Below are positions 17,448-26,207 of a stretch of 64,000 nucleotides of DNA, one piece after another. The stretch covers positions 1,364,001-1,428,000 of the forward strand of contig NZ_CP101454.1 in the NCBI RefSeq assembly GCF_024362405.1, in the 5' to 3' direction. The first letter of the stretch is position 1. Every line of letters starts with the position of its first letter. The DNA is from Halorarius litoreus. Lineage in GTDB: Archaea > Halobacteriota > Halobacteria > Halobacteriales > Haloarculaceae. The position numbers were made by a program, and so were the translations under genes. Under the pieces are notes generated by a model. It was not told the DNA's origin. It saw nothing but the letters and a program-made list of their open reading frames with translations, and made no database searches.

Positions 17448-18542
17448 TCAGTTGTTGCGATGCCGCTGGAGGAACCGTTGGCTGGTTATCGTTGCTTCCT
17501 TCGCCGTGCCGCGGATCTCGACGGCTGCGTCCGTCCCTGCTTCCGCGTACGCGGCGTCGACGTAGCCGACGCCGATGGGAATGTCGAGCGTCGGGCTCAT
17601 CGTCCCGCTGGTGACGTGGCCGACCTCCTCGCCGTCGACGAGGATGGGGCAGTCGTGGCGGGGGACGCCGCGCTCGTCGAGCTCGACGCCGACGAGCTGT
17701 TCGTCGACGCCCGTCTCGTGCTGCTCGGCGAGCGCGTCCCGGCCCACGAACTCGGTGTCGAGCGCCACGACGAACCCGAGGTCCGCCTCGTAGGGGGTCC
17801 GTGGCTCTCGAACCGGGTGGAAGTCCTGCCCCGAGAGCAGCAGGCCCGCTTCGAGCCGCAGGGTGTCGCGCGCGCCGAGGCCACACGGCTGGAGGTCGTC
17901 GAAGGCAGTCCAGACCGGCATCGCCTCGTCGGCGGGGAACACGATCTCGAACCCGTCCTCGCCGGTGTAGCCGGTACGAGAGACGAGGCAGTCGACCCCG
18001 TCGATGGTCGTTCGTCGGGCGGTGAACCGCCCGGCGTCGGCGACCGAGTCCGCCGTCGCCGCGTCGACGTGCTGTTCAGCCTCGGGCCCCTGGACGGCGA
18101 GCATTCCGAGGTCGTCCGTCCGGTTCTCGACGGTCGCGGTCAGGTCGCGTGACTCCGCGAACGCGCGGAAGTTGCCGGCCATCTCGCCGCCCTGTCCGGC
18201 GTTGGGGACGAACATGTAGCCACCCTCCGGGCGGTGGTAGACGACGGTGTCGTCGACGATGGCGCCGTCTCCGCGACAGATACAGGCGTACTGGACGTCG
18301 CCGGGGTCGAGCGCCGACACGTCGTTGGTCGTCAGCGAGTTCAGCAGTTCGCCCGCGTCCGGGCCCGTGACGACGACCTCGCCCATGTGCGAGACGTCGA
18401 ACACGCCGGCGTGTTCGCGGACGGCCGCGTGCTCGGTCTTGATGGACTCGAACTGGACGGGCATGTCCCACCCGCCGAACTCCGTCATCCGGGCGCCGAG
18501 GGCGTCGTGTGCGGCGGCGAGCGGCGACTCTCGATGCGCCAT
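17448..18542 (-). CDS. gcvT: Glycine cleavage system aminomethyltransferase T protein
   Basis: Transfers the methylene group from aminomethyl-lipoyl GcvH to the C1 carrier, releasing ammonia. The 364-residue protein has the folate-binding core: FDVSHMGEVVVTGPDA near residue 48, YTGEDGFEIVFP near 195, CGLGARDTLRLEAGLLL near 225, and a C-terminal VGHVTSGTMSPTLDIPIGVGYV barrel. Its ATG is one base after the stop codon of the upstream iron alcohol dehydrogenase gene, so it is the second gene in that operon. Confidence 0.97.
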   Translation of the reverse strand: MAHRESPLAAAHDALGARMTEFGGWDMPVQFESIKTEHAAVREHAGVFDVSHMGEVVVTGPDAGELLNSLTTNDVSALDPGDVQYACICRGDGAIVDDTVVYHRPEGGYMFVPNAGQGGEMAGNFRAFAESRDLTATVENRTDDLGMLAVQGPEAEQHVDAATADSVADAGRFTARRTTIDGVDCLVSRTGYTGEDGFEIVFPADEAMPVWTAFDDLQPCGLGARDTLRLEAGLLLSGQDFHPVREPRTPYEADLGFVVALDTEFVGRDALAEQHETGVDEQLVGVELDERGVPRHDCPILVDGEEVGHVTSGTMSPTLDIPIGVGYVDAAYAEAGTDAAVEIRGTAKEATITSQRFLQRHRNN

Positions 18543-18543
18543 C

Positions 18544-19743
18544 TTACACCTCGAGCTTCGCTTCGTAGTGCAGTTCGCCGTCGAACGCGCGCTCCAGGAT
18601 GCCCTCCATGTCCTCGCGGTCGGTCCGTCGCGGGTTCCCGGTGAGGCTCCCGTCGTTCAGGGACTGCTCTGCGAGCTGGCCGATGGCGTCCCGCTCGGCG
18701 GCCGTCTCGGCGAGCGTCTGCGGGATGCGGACGTCGTCTGCCAGTCGCCGGGTCGCCCGAACCGCCTTGTACCCCTCGACGGCCGACGGTGCCGTGCGGT
18801 CGACGTCCTCCCCGAGCGCCTCCGCGATGTCGACCATCAGCTCGGGCACCTGTGGGAGGTTGTACTCCATCACGTACGGCAGGATGATGGCGTTGGCGAG
18901 ACCGTGAGGGACGCCGAACATCCCGCCGACCTGATGCGAGAGGGCGTGGACCGCGCCGAGTCCCGCGCCGTTGAACGCCATGCCGGCCTGCGTACTCGCG
19001 CGGGCCATCTCCCCGAGCGCCTCGTCGTCGTCGCCGCGGTAGCCGACGGCCCGTCGCAGGTTCTCGCCGACCTTCTCGACGGAGTCCAGCGCCAGCGCCG
19101 AGGTCTGGCTCTGCCGGCGGATGGAGACGTACGCCTCGACCGCGTGGGTCAGCACGTCCATCCCGGTCGCCGCCTTCACCGGCGCGGGGGCGCTCGCGGT
19201 CAACTCGGGGTCGACGAGCGCGAGGTCGGCGAGCAGTTTCACGTCGCCGATCTCCTCTTTCACCTGCGTCTCGGAGTCCTTCACGATGGTCCAGTGGCCG
19301 ACCTCGCTCCCGGTGCCGGCCGTCGTCGGGACGTAGACGCTCGGCGGGGTCTCGTTGGGGACGTTCCCGCTCCCCTCGTAGTCGAGGATGTGCCCGTCGT
19401 TCGTCGTCACGATGGAGGCGGCTTTCGCGGTGTCGATCGACGACCCCCCGCCGACGCCCAGCATGAGGTCGGCGTCGGCGGCCTCGAAGGCCTCGGCGGC
19501 CTCGTGGACCACGGTGTCCGTCGGGTCGGGCTGGACGCCGTCGAACACCTCGTAGACCTTCCCTGCAGCCTCGATCGAGTCGAGAAGCGGGTCGAGGACG
19601 CCCGCGGCACGGACGCCCTCGTCCGTCACCACGAGAACGCGCTGAGCCCCGAGATCGTCGACGTACGATCCGATTTCCGTCGCGGCACCTGCGCCGAACA
19701 GAACTCGGTTCGGCACGTTCCACATCTGAAGATTGTCTGTCAT
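18544..19743 (-). CDS. Iron-containing (group III) alcohol dehydrogenase
   Basis: A 399-residue NAD(P)-dependent Fe-ADH family oxidoreductase. It starts with MWNVPNRVLFGAGAATEIG, carries the nucleotide-binding GVGGGSSIDTAKA near residue 94, and PTTAGTGSEV near 142. The metal-binding region is GMDVLTHAVEAYVS followed by HALSHQVGGMFGVPHG, supplying His ligands. The substrate cannot be read from sequence; relatives act on butanol, propanediol, lactaldehyde or hydroxybutyrate-like alcohols. It is the first gene of a transcription unit that continues without a gap into gcvT-gcvH-gcvPA-gcvPB-glyA, which is unusual. A TATA box at about 19871 fits as the operon promoter. Confidence 0.92.
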   Translation of the reverse strand: MTDNLQMWNVPNRVLFGAGAATEIGSYVDDLGAQRVLVVTDEGVRAAGVLDPLLDSIEAAGKVYEVFDGVQPDPTDTVVHEAAEAFEAADADLMLGVGGGSSIDTAKAASIVTTNDGHILDYEGSGNVPNETPPSVYVPTTAGTGSEVGHWTIVKDSETQVKEEIGDVKLLADLALVDPELTASAPAPVKAATGMDVLTHAVEAYVSIRRQSQTSALALDSVEKVGENLRRAVGYRGDDDEALGEMARASTQAGMAFNGAGLGAVHALSHQVGGMFGVPHGLANAIILPYVMEYNLPQVPELMVDIAEALGEDVDRTAPSAVEGYKAVRATRRLADDVRIPQTLAETAAERDAIGQLAEQSLNDGSLTGNPRRTDREDMEGILERAFDGELHYEAKLEV

Positions 19744-19867
19744 GGTAGCTCCTAGCCCCGGTGAACGGGGGTCGTTCGGTGGCCGGTTGCGAGTTGGTAA
19801 CTCGGCCCGGACACTCTACCATCACCCACCGGAGTTCGCCGCATACTGATTGTGCCCCATACGTACG

Positions 19868-19882
19868 AGTGTTTATATAGCG
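19868..19882 (-). promoter_or_regulatory. Promoter of the alcohol dehydrogenase-gcv operon
   Basis: Minus strand reads cgctatataaacactcg, a strong TATA box. Initiation about 25 nt downstream would leave a leader of about 105 nt before the ATG at 19743. The same tatataaac form precedes the ABC transporter and ilvA units. Confidence 0.65.
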
Positions 19883-19937
19883 AGAATCTGCCGAACGCGG
19901 CGGCCCTCCGTCGGTCTGACGGGGGCGGTCGCGGGAG

Positions 19938-21419
19938 TTACGCGTCGGGGTCGAGCGGGTACAGCGGGCGGGGGACGTGCTCGTAGTCGAACGTCGAGAG
20001 GTCGGGACTGCACAGCCCCGGCGCATCCACCTCGCGGATGCCGCCGACGAACGGCTCGAACCCCGCGCGGTAGTGGACCGTGCTCTTGAGCACGAGGACG
20101 CGCTGGCGCTCGGGTGTGATGCCCTGACTCCGGAACGCCTCCGGGTCGTACGGCTGCTGTCGGTGGGAGCCGACGACGACGGTGATGCCGTCGACTTCGA
20201 GCACTGCGGTCCGCCCGAAGGTGACCTGCATCCCCGTCGACATCGGCCCCTGGTTGCGGTAGGTGCCGTCGGAGAGCGACCGGACGCGCGCCTCGATGGG
20301 CAGCGGGTCGCCGTTCGCCTCCACCTTCCCGCCCAGCTCGACGCTGACCGTCTCGCCCACGCCCGCCTCCACCGCGGCGTCGACGGCCGCGGCGTCCACC
20401 AGCGTCGCGACCGCGACGCCCTCGACATCGGCGTCGAGCAGCGCCTCCAGCAGGACGGTGCCGTCCTGTGCGCTCCCACCACCGGGATTGTCCGCCATGT
20501 CCGCGAGTAGCAGGGGGCCGCCCTCGACGTCGGCGTCCCACGTTGCGGCCTCCGCTACCGCGTCCCCGACTGGGGTATAGTCGCGGTCGAATCCTGTCCG
20601 CTGCTCGTACGCCTCGTCGGCCAGTTCGCGACACGTCTCGCGCGTCGCGTCGGCGGTCGACCGGTCGGTCACGCCGACGACGCTGAAGCCGGCTTCGGCC
20701 ACGTCGGCATAAGCGAACCCGCCGAACACAGAGATGTCGGGGGCCGTCGCCGACTCGGCGGCCGCGGCGGCGTCGAGCAACGAGCGCATCGGGTCGATGG
20801 CGGTCTGGAGCGGCGGCAGCGGCGGCAGCAGCGGCGCGCGCTCGACGACGACGGTCGGGTCGAGGTCGCCCGCGAACGTCGCGGCCAGCGCCCGGGCGGC
20901 CTCCTCGCCGGTGTCGCCGATGTCGACGTGCGGGTAGGTGTCGTAGCCGAACAGCCCGTCGGCGGCCGCGGCCATCCGGTCGGAGACGTTCGCGTGGAGG
21001 TCGAGCGTCGCCAGCATCGGCACGTCGCCGGCAGCCTCCCGGACGCGCTCGAGGATGTAGCCGTCGCCGTCGCGGTGTTCCTCCGAGACCATCGCACCGT
21101 GCAGCCCGAGCAACACGCCGTCGGGGTCGTGTTCCTCGACGCCGTCGACGATGGCGTCGACGAACGTCGTGAGCGCGTCGTCGGTGACGATGCCGCCCGG
21201 CGTCGCCGTCGCGGCGACGGTCGGGACGACCTCCCAGTCGTGCTCGTCGGCGACGCGCAGGAAGCCGCCGATGTCCGTGTTCGTCCCCTCGAACTCGTCG
21301 ACGACGTCCGCGCCGTAGTAGAGCCCGGTGTCCGCGAAGAACGCCCGGTCGGTCGGGAGCGACGAGAACGTGTTCGTCTCGTGTTCGATGCGGCAGACGA
21401 CGACCGTCTCGCCCGCCAT
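19938..21419 (-). CDS. M81 family (MlrC-like) metallopeptidase/hydrolase
   Basis: A 493-residue protein of the MlrC family, named after microcystin degradation but widespread in organisms that do not degrade microcystin. It has the N-terminal VVVCRIEHETNTFS motif (an acidic/His metal site), GVLLGLHGAMVSEEH near residue 100, LDLHANVS near 140, and the C-terminal MlrC domain with LLADMADNPGGGSAQDGT near 320. Family members are predicted zinc hydrolases of small amides or peptides. It sits 1 nt after the aldehyde dehydrogenase gene, so the two form an operon. Substrate unknown. Confidence 0.9.
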   Translation of the reverse strand: MAGETVVVCRIEHETNTFSSLPTDRAFFADTGLYYGADVVDEFEGTNTDIGGFLRVADEHDWEVVPTVAATATPGGIVTDDALTTFVDAIVDGVEEHDPDGVLLGLHGAMVSEEHRDGDGYILERVREAAGDVPMLATLDLHANVSDRMAAAADGLFGYDTYPHVDIGDTGEEAARALAATFAGDLDPTVVVERAPLLPPLPPLQTAIDPMRSLLDAAAAAESATAPDISVFGGFAYADVAEAGFSVVGVTDRSTADATRETCRELADEAYEQRTGFDRDYTPVGDAVAEAATWDADVEGGPLLLADMADNPGGGSAQDGTVLLEALLDADVEGVAVATLVDAAAVDAAVEAGVGETVSVELGGKVEANGDPLPIEARVRSLSDGTYRNQGPMSTGMQVTFGRTAVLEVDGITVVVGSHRQQPYDPEAFRSQGITPERQRVLVLKSTVHYRAGFEPFVGGIREVDAPGLCSPDLSTFDYEHVPRPLYPLDPDA

Positions 21420-21420
21420 C

Positions 21421-22860
21421 TTACGGCTCGCTCATGTCGTCGTACTCGATGACGACGCTGTCGACAGTGGTGAACGCCTCGACGCCCTCGAGCCCGCCTT
21501 CGCGGCCGATGCCGCTCTCCTTGTTGCCGCCCCACGGGCTCTGGGGCATCGACACGGGGAACGTGTTGACCGTCACGAGCCCGTGGTCGAGGCGGTCGGC
21601 CAGTTTGGTCGCGTCCAGCCGCTCGGTCCACAGGCACGCGGCCAGCCCGAACGGCGAGTCGTTGGCGACCTCCACGGCCTCCTCGGCCGACGAGATGGAG
21701 ATGACCGAGAGGACGGGCCCGAATATCTCCTCCTGGGCGACCTGCATGTCGTTGGTCACGCCGCCGAGAACGGTCGGCTCGACGAAGTGCCCGTCCTGCA
21801 GGTCGGGTGCGTCCGGCTCGCCGCCACCGGTCAGCACCGTCGCCCCCTCGTTCACCGCCGCGTCGACGTACGACAGGATGTCGGCTTTCGCCTCCGCGGA
21901 GATGACCGGCCCCATGTCCGTCTCGGGGTCGGAGCCGACGCCCAGTTCGAGTTCCTCGGTGAGCTCGACGACACGGTCGACGAGGTCGTCGTGGACGGCT
22001 TCGTGGACGAGCAGTCGGGAGGTGGCGACGCAGTTCTGCCCGCTGTTCGAGAAGATTCCGGTGACGATGCCGCGTGCGGCGTTCTCCAGGTCGGCGTCGG
22101 GGAGCACGATGGCGGGCGCCTTGCCGCCAAGTTCGACGTCGGCGGGCGTGATGTTGGCCGCCGCCGCCTCCAGCACGCGCTGGCCGACGCTGGTCGACCC
22201 GGTGAAGGTGATGGCGTCGACGTCGCGGCTCTCGGTGAGCGTGGCCCCGACCTCGCTGCCCGGCCCGGGGACGAAGTTGACGACACCGTCCGGCAGTTCC
22301 TCGACGAGTAGCTGGCCGTACCACATCGTCGAGAGCGGGGCCTGACTCGGGGGCTTGACGACGGCGGTGTTGCCGGTCGCGAGCGCGGCGGCGATGCCAC
22401 GCGAGCCCAGCAACAGGGGGTAGTTCCACGGGACGACGTGGGCGGTCACGCCGTAGGGAACCCGCTTCGTGTAGTTGAGCCGGCTCGACGGCGTGGGGAC
22501 GGTGTCACCGCGTACCTTGTCCACGACGCCCGCGTAGAACCGGAACTGCTGGGCGGTTTCGGCCACCTCGCCTTCGGCGGTGGCGCGGCACTTCCCGGTC
22601 TCCTCGACGAGGAGGTGGGCCAGCGCGTCCGCGTCCGCTTCGATGGCCTCGGCGACCGCGAGCAGCGCGCGTTCCCGCTCGGTCGGGTCGGTCTCCCGCC
22701 ACGACTGCGCCTCGCGGGCAGCCGCCTCGATCGCCCGTTCGGTGGCCGCGGCGTCGGCCCGGGCGACGCTCCCGACTTCCGCTCCTGTCGCCGGGTTCTC
22801 GACCGAGAGCCGCTCGTCGGTCTGGGTCGACCTGCCGTCTATCAGCAGTTCGTATCGCAT
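21421..22860 (-). CDS. NAD(P)-dependent aldehyde dehydrogenase family protein
   Basis: A 479-residue ALDH-superfamily enzyme. It has the catalytic Glu in VELGGKAPAIVL near residue 250 and the nucleophilic Cys in NSGQNCVATSRLL near 285. NAD-binding is TFTGSTSVGQRVLEAAA near 220 and the C-terminal active-site region is SPWGGNKESGIGREGG. Sequence style is close to betaine-aldehyde, aminobutyraldehyde or succinate-semialdehyde dehydrogenases. The ATG at 22860 is chosen over an upstream GTG/ATG giving three extra residues. It is divergent from the glutamine-synthetase-like gene, so a shared control region and a shared amine pathway are plausible. Confidence 0.92.
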   Translation of the reverse strand: MRYELLIDGRSTQTDERLSVENPATGAEVGSVARADAAATERAIEAAAREAQSWRETDPTERERALLAVAEAIEADADALAHLLVEETGKCRATAEGEVAETAQQFRFYAGVVDKVRGDTVPTPSSRLNYTKRVPYGVTAHVVPWNYPLLLGSRGIAAALATGNTAVVKPPSQAPLSTMWYGQLLVEELPDGVVNFVPGPGSEVGATLTESRDVDAITFTGSTSVGQRVLEAAAANITPADVELGGKAPAIVLPDADLENAARGIVTGIFSNSGQNCVATSRLLVHEAVHDDLVDRVVELTEELELGVGSDPETDMGPVISAEAKADILSYVDAAVNEGATVLTGGGEPDAPDLQDGHFVEPTVLGGVTNDMQVAQEEIFGPVLSVISISSAEEAVEVANDSPFGLAACLWTERLDATKLADRLDHGLVTVNTFPVSMPQSPWGGNKESGIGREGGLEGVEAFTTVDSVVIEYDDMSEP

Positions 22861-23095
22861 ACCAGGCACGGCGCGAGATTCGGACCTAAGGCTTATCGGA
22901 CCAATATGTGGGTGCTTAAGTGTGGGCTGCTGCCGCGGGGCCGGCCTCCGGGGCAGGGACTCCGAGGCCGCTCGACGAGGGCCATCGAGTGGTCGTCGCG
23001 GGTCGCTCGACGGTCCGGCGTGAGACGGGGAATAAAACTGCCCATAACTCTATGGGTGAAACCTTATTCCGGAACCTTGGGAAAGAGGGCGTCAG
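22861..23095. promoter_or_regulatory. Divergent control region of aldehyde dehydrogenase and ligase genes
   Basis: Contains a plus-strand promoter gaaaccttattcc (TATA at about 23063-23069) about 27 nt before the ligase ATG. A perfect inverted repeat cccata-actc-tatggg (23041-23056) sits immediately upstream of the BRE, placed to act as an operator. A minus-strand TATA-like ataagcc at about 22888-22898 serves the aldehyde dehydrogenase. Confidence 0.6.
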
Positions 23096-24430
23096 ATGAG
23101 TTCACAACACACACCCGACGAGTTCGAGACGGTTCGACTGCTCTGGACCGACCTCAACGGCATCGCCCGCGGCATCTCACTGCCGGCCGACCAGTACGAG
23201 CACGCGCTCGACGAGGGCGTCGGGTTCGCGAACGGCGTCGCCGAACTCACGCTCGAACCCGGGCTGCTCGACGACCCGAAGTACGGGCCGCAGTCGGGCG
23301 ACATGATGGCGGTTCCCGACCCCGACTCGCTGATGTCCGTCGCGTGGGCCGACGGCACCGCCGTCGCCTGCTCCGACCTCACGACCGTCGACGGGGAGCC
23401 GCTGGATCTCTGTGGGCGCGGCGCGCTCCAGCGCGCCCTCGACGACCTCGCGGCCGAGGGGTACACCCCCTACGTCGGCGTCGAGTCGGAGTTCTCCGTA
23501 CTCGCACCTGGCGAGGAGGGCTGGGAGCCGTACAACACCCGGTGTTCGTACGACATGACGGCCGTCGACCAGGCGAGCGACCTCATCGGCACGTGGAGCG
23601 ACGCGATGTCGGAGGCGGGCTACGAGATGCTCGGCGTCCACCAGGAGTCACAGCCCGGCCAGTACGAGGTGAACATCCGCTACAACGACGCGCTCACCAC
23701 CGCGGACGGCGTCATGTTCCTCCGGCATATGGTGAAGGCGACGGCCCGTGACGCGGGACTGAAGGCGACGTTCATGCCGCGGCCCTACTCCGGCGAGGAC
23801 GCCAACGGGATGCACTTCCACCTCAGCCTCTGGGACGACGCCGGCGAGACCAATCACTTCCGGAGCGACGAGGACGACATCCCGTTCCCGGCTGGCAAAC
23901 ACCCGGAGGTGGCCGGGCTCTCGGAGACGGGCCGGCACTTCGTCGGCGGCCTGCTCGACCACATGAAGGCGCTGACGGCGGTCTGTGCGCCGACGGTGAA
24001 CAGCTACAAGCGGCTCCTCCCCGGCATCTGGGCGCCGGTCAACATCGCGTGGGGCCCGGACAACCGCTCGACCGTCCTCCGGCTCCCACCGGAGCTCGGC
24101 TCGGCGACCCGCATCGAACACCGGGTGACCGACACGTCGGCGAACCCGTACCTCTCGCTAGCGGCGACGCTCGCGGCAGGGCTCGACGGCATCCGCAACG
24201 AGACCGACCCCGGCGAGCCGACGCTCCAGAACGCCTACCACGAGGACTACGAGCGGCTCCCGCGCACCCTCCCCGAGGCGCTCGCACACCTCGAGGGCGA
24301 CGAGGTGCTCGTCGACGCGCTCGGCGAGTCGCTCGTCGAGGAGTTCGTGAAACTCAAGCGCGACGAGTTCGACCGCTACCAGGACCACGTCACCGAGTGG
24401 GAGCGCCGCGAGTACCGCGACGAGTTCTAG
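23096..24430 (+). CDS. Glutamine synthetase family protein (gamma-glutamyl-amine ligase-like)
   Basis: A 444-residue GS-superfamily ligase. It has the ATP/metal motifs VESEFSVL (about 126), HQESQPGQYEVNI (about 180), GMHFHLSLWDD (about 240) and the NRSTVLRLPPELG substrate/phosphate region (about 325). The N-terminus (VRLLWTDLNGIARGISL) and a short beta-grasp resemble the FluG/PuuA-like group, which joins glutamate to amines, more than assimilatory GlnA. There is no adenylylation-site region. Leaderless promoter with an adjacent palindrome. With the divergent aldehyde dehydrogenase and the nearby PotABCD-like importer, a gamma-glutamylated amine pathway is a reasonable but unproved reading. 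Confidence 0.88.
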   Translation: MSSQHTPDEFETVRLLWTDLNGIARGISLPADQYEHALDEGVGFANGVAELTLEPGLLDDPKYGPQSGDMMAVPDPDSLMSVAWADGTAVACSDLTTVDGEPLDLCGRGALQRALDDLAAEGYTPYVGVESEFSVLAPGEEGWEPYNTRCSYDMTAVDQASDLIGTWSDAMSEAGYEMLGVHQESQPGQYEVNIRYNDALTTADGVMFLRHMVKATARDAGLKATFMPRPYSGEDANGMHFHLSLWDDAGETNHFRSDEDDIPFPAGKHPEVAGLSETGRHFVGGLLDHMKALTAVCAPTVNSYKRLLPGIWAPVNIAWGPDNRSTVLRLPPELGSATRIEHRVTDTSANPYLSLAATLAAGLDGIRNETDPGEPTLQNAYHEDYERLPRTLPEALAHLEGDEVLVDALGESLVEEFVKLKRDEFDRYQDHVTEWERREYRDEF

Positions 24431-24454
24431 CGATCGACGCCGTCGTCGCGTGGA

Positions 24455-25195
24455 CTAACTCTTCGCCCGCCGCCGCCGAGACGACCCTTCCTCGCTGCTT
24501 CCCGTCTCTTGCAGCTGTTTTGCGACCGTCGTGAGGATCTTCGCCTCCGACCGACGGAGGTGTTCGCCCACCGTCGAGGTGTTCGCCGGGTCGTCCTCGG
24601 CGAGGTCCTCGAGCCGACACGACCGCGGTGAGTCGTAGTAGCCCTCCTCGACCGCCCGGACGAGGATTTCCCGCTGTCGGGGCGAGAGGTCCTGGACCGC
24701 CTGCTTGATGTCGATGAGTCCGGTGAGCATCCGGTCGACGCCGGGGCGCTTGAGCGAGTCAACCTCCACCGACCCCATCCGCTCTAACTCCTCGTGGGTC
24801 TGGGTCACGCGCTCGTGGTCGGAGGCGAGCACCGTCCAGTACTCCCGGCCCGAGGAGACGGTCGCCGGCACCGTCGGGAAACACCGGTTCCGGAGCAGGA
24901 CGTTCAACACCGGCTCGGTGTCCGTGTTGTAGTCGCCCGCGAGACTGACGAGCGCCGTGTGCTTGTCGGGGTCGTACGTGATGAGCTGGGCGTCGGTCAT
25001 CACCTCGTGGTCCGAGAGCCACGCCACCAGCGGGTCGATCTCATCCTCGGACACGTTCGTCATCTCGACCATCGTGATGCTGACGCCGAGCAGTCGGTAG
25101 GAGTAGACGATCGTCGCCGTGACGTTCGGGAAGGTGTCGTTTACTGTCTCGGTCCAGCAGCCCTTGTGTCTGATACGAAACGTGTATTCGAGCAT
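24455..25195 (-). CDS. Bat-type HTH-10 transcriptional regulator
   Basis: A 246-residue haloarchaeal regulator. Its C-terminal HTH_10 domain (LSPRQREILVRAVEEGYYDSPR, then STVGEHLRRSEAKIL, about residues 167-225) is the bacterioopsin-activator DNA-binding domain. The N-terminal about 150 residues resemble the partner ligand-sensing domain, beginning LEYTFRIRHKGCW. It lies between the ligase and the ABC importer genes, so it may regulate them. On the minus strand a TATA-like cataag around 25265 gives a leader of about 40 nt. Confidence 0.9.
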   Translation of the reverse strand: MLEYTFRIRHKGCWTETVNDTFPNVTATIVYSYRLLGVSITMVEMTNVSEDEIDPLVAWLSDHEVMTDAQLITYDPDKHTALVSLAGDYNTDTEPVLNVLLRNRCFPTVPATVSSGREYWTVLASDHERVTQTHEELERMGSVEVDSLKRPGVDRMLTGLIDIKQAVQDLSPRQREILVRAVEEGYYDSPRSCRLEDLAEDDPANTSTVGEHLRRSEAKILTTVAKQLQETGSSEEGSSRRRRAKS

Positions 25196-25371
25196 GGTTC
25201 GGGTCTGATTCGAGGCACGAGAACTCGGCGTACGTTCGATTCATGTGCGATTCGGTAACGAGATACTTATGAATTCTGTCGACAGAGTTGACAGTACCTC
25301 GCCGTCGATGTCGGTGCCGGTACCCACCGCTGACGGTCCGAAAACGCCGAAAACCGGGCCGACGCCGGCCG

Positions 25372-26205
25372 TCAGTCCCGGATGTTCTGCAGGTTCTGCT
25401 TGATGTCGGCGCCGCGCAGCTCGATGACGACGGCGGCGACCAGCAGCAGCAGCGAGAAGTAGAAGATCATCGACGCGAGCGCCGGCACGATGGGGGTGAA
25501 CCCCTGGGTCATGCGGCCGTGGATCCACGTCGTGATGGTGATCTGCGAGCCCTTGAGGTAGGAGACGATGTAGTAGTTGTTCCACGCGAGGACGAACGCG
25601 AAGATGGCACCGGAGACGACGCCGTCGGAGATCTGCGGCAGGACGACGTCCCGGTACAGCATCGTCGCGTCGGCGCCGAGGTCCTTCGCGGCCTCCTCCA
25701 TGTTCGGGTCGACGCCCAGCGCGGTGATGGAGACGACGAACATCACGATGGGCGAGATCCAGACGAGCTCGCCGATGATGGCCGGCAGCACGCCGTAGCC
25801 CAGCCCCGTCATGGAGGCCCACATCGACATGCCCAGCCCCAGCAGGATGAGCGGGAAGAAGATGGGCAACAGCGCGAACAGCTTGACGTAGCCCTTGCCG
25901 CCGAAGTCGTGGCGGGTGTAGCCGATGGCCGCGGCCGTCCCGATGATGGTGCTGAGGATGGTCACCGGAATCGAGATGGTGACCGTCGTCGCTACCGCGG
26001 ACTGGACGCTGCTCGACTGCAGCGCCTTGACGTACCAGTCGACGGTGAACTCGTAGGGGAACGAGAAGATCTGGCCGTCGTAGAACGACGCGATGACGAG
26101 GCTGAACAGCGGCAGCATCAGGAACACCGCTACCAGCCCGACGTACAGGTACCAGACGCTTCCGAGCGCACGGTCGACCAGGTCGGATGAAGTACTCGTA
26201 CTCAT
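25372..26205 (-). CDS. ABC transporter permease (PotC-like)
   Basis: A 277-residue inner-membrane permease with six predicted spans and the binding-protein-dependent transport signature EEAAKDLGADATMLYRDVVLPQI (about residues 168-190), the loop that contacts the ATPase. It resembles the PotC subunit of spermidine/putrescine-type importers. It is the last gene of a four-gene operon: its start is 2 nt after the stop of the PotB-like gene. Polyamine specificity is inferred only from family resemblance. Confidence 0.9.
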   Translation of the reverse strand: MSTSTSSDLVDRALGSVWYLYVGLVAVFLMLPLFSLVIASFYDGQIFSFPYEFTVDWYVKALQSSSVQSAVATTVTISIPVTILSTIIGTAAAIGYTRHDFGGKGYVKLFALLPIFFPLILLGLGMSMWASMTGLGYGVLPAIIGELVWISPIVMFVVSITALGVDPNMEEAAKDLGADATMLYRDVVLPQISDGVVSGAIFAFVLAWNNYYIVSYLKGSQITITTWIHGRMTQGFTPIVPALASMIFYFSLLLLVAAVVIELRGADIKQNLQNIRD

Positions 26206-26207
26206 AC

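Noticed and set aside
18547..19937. Glycine riboswitch upstream of the gcv genes
   Set aside because: The leader lies upstream of the alcohol dehydrogenase and I see no glycine aptamer-like conserved core; such riboswitches are not expected in Halobacteria.
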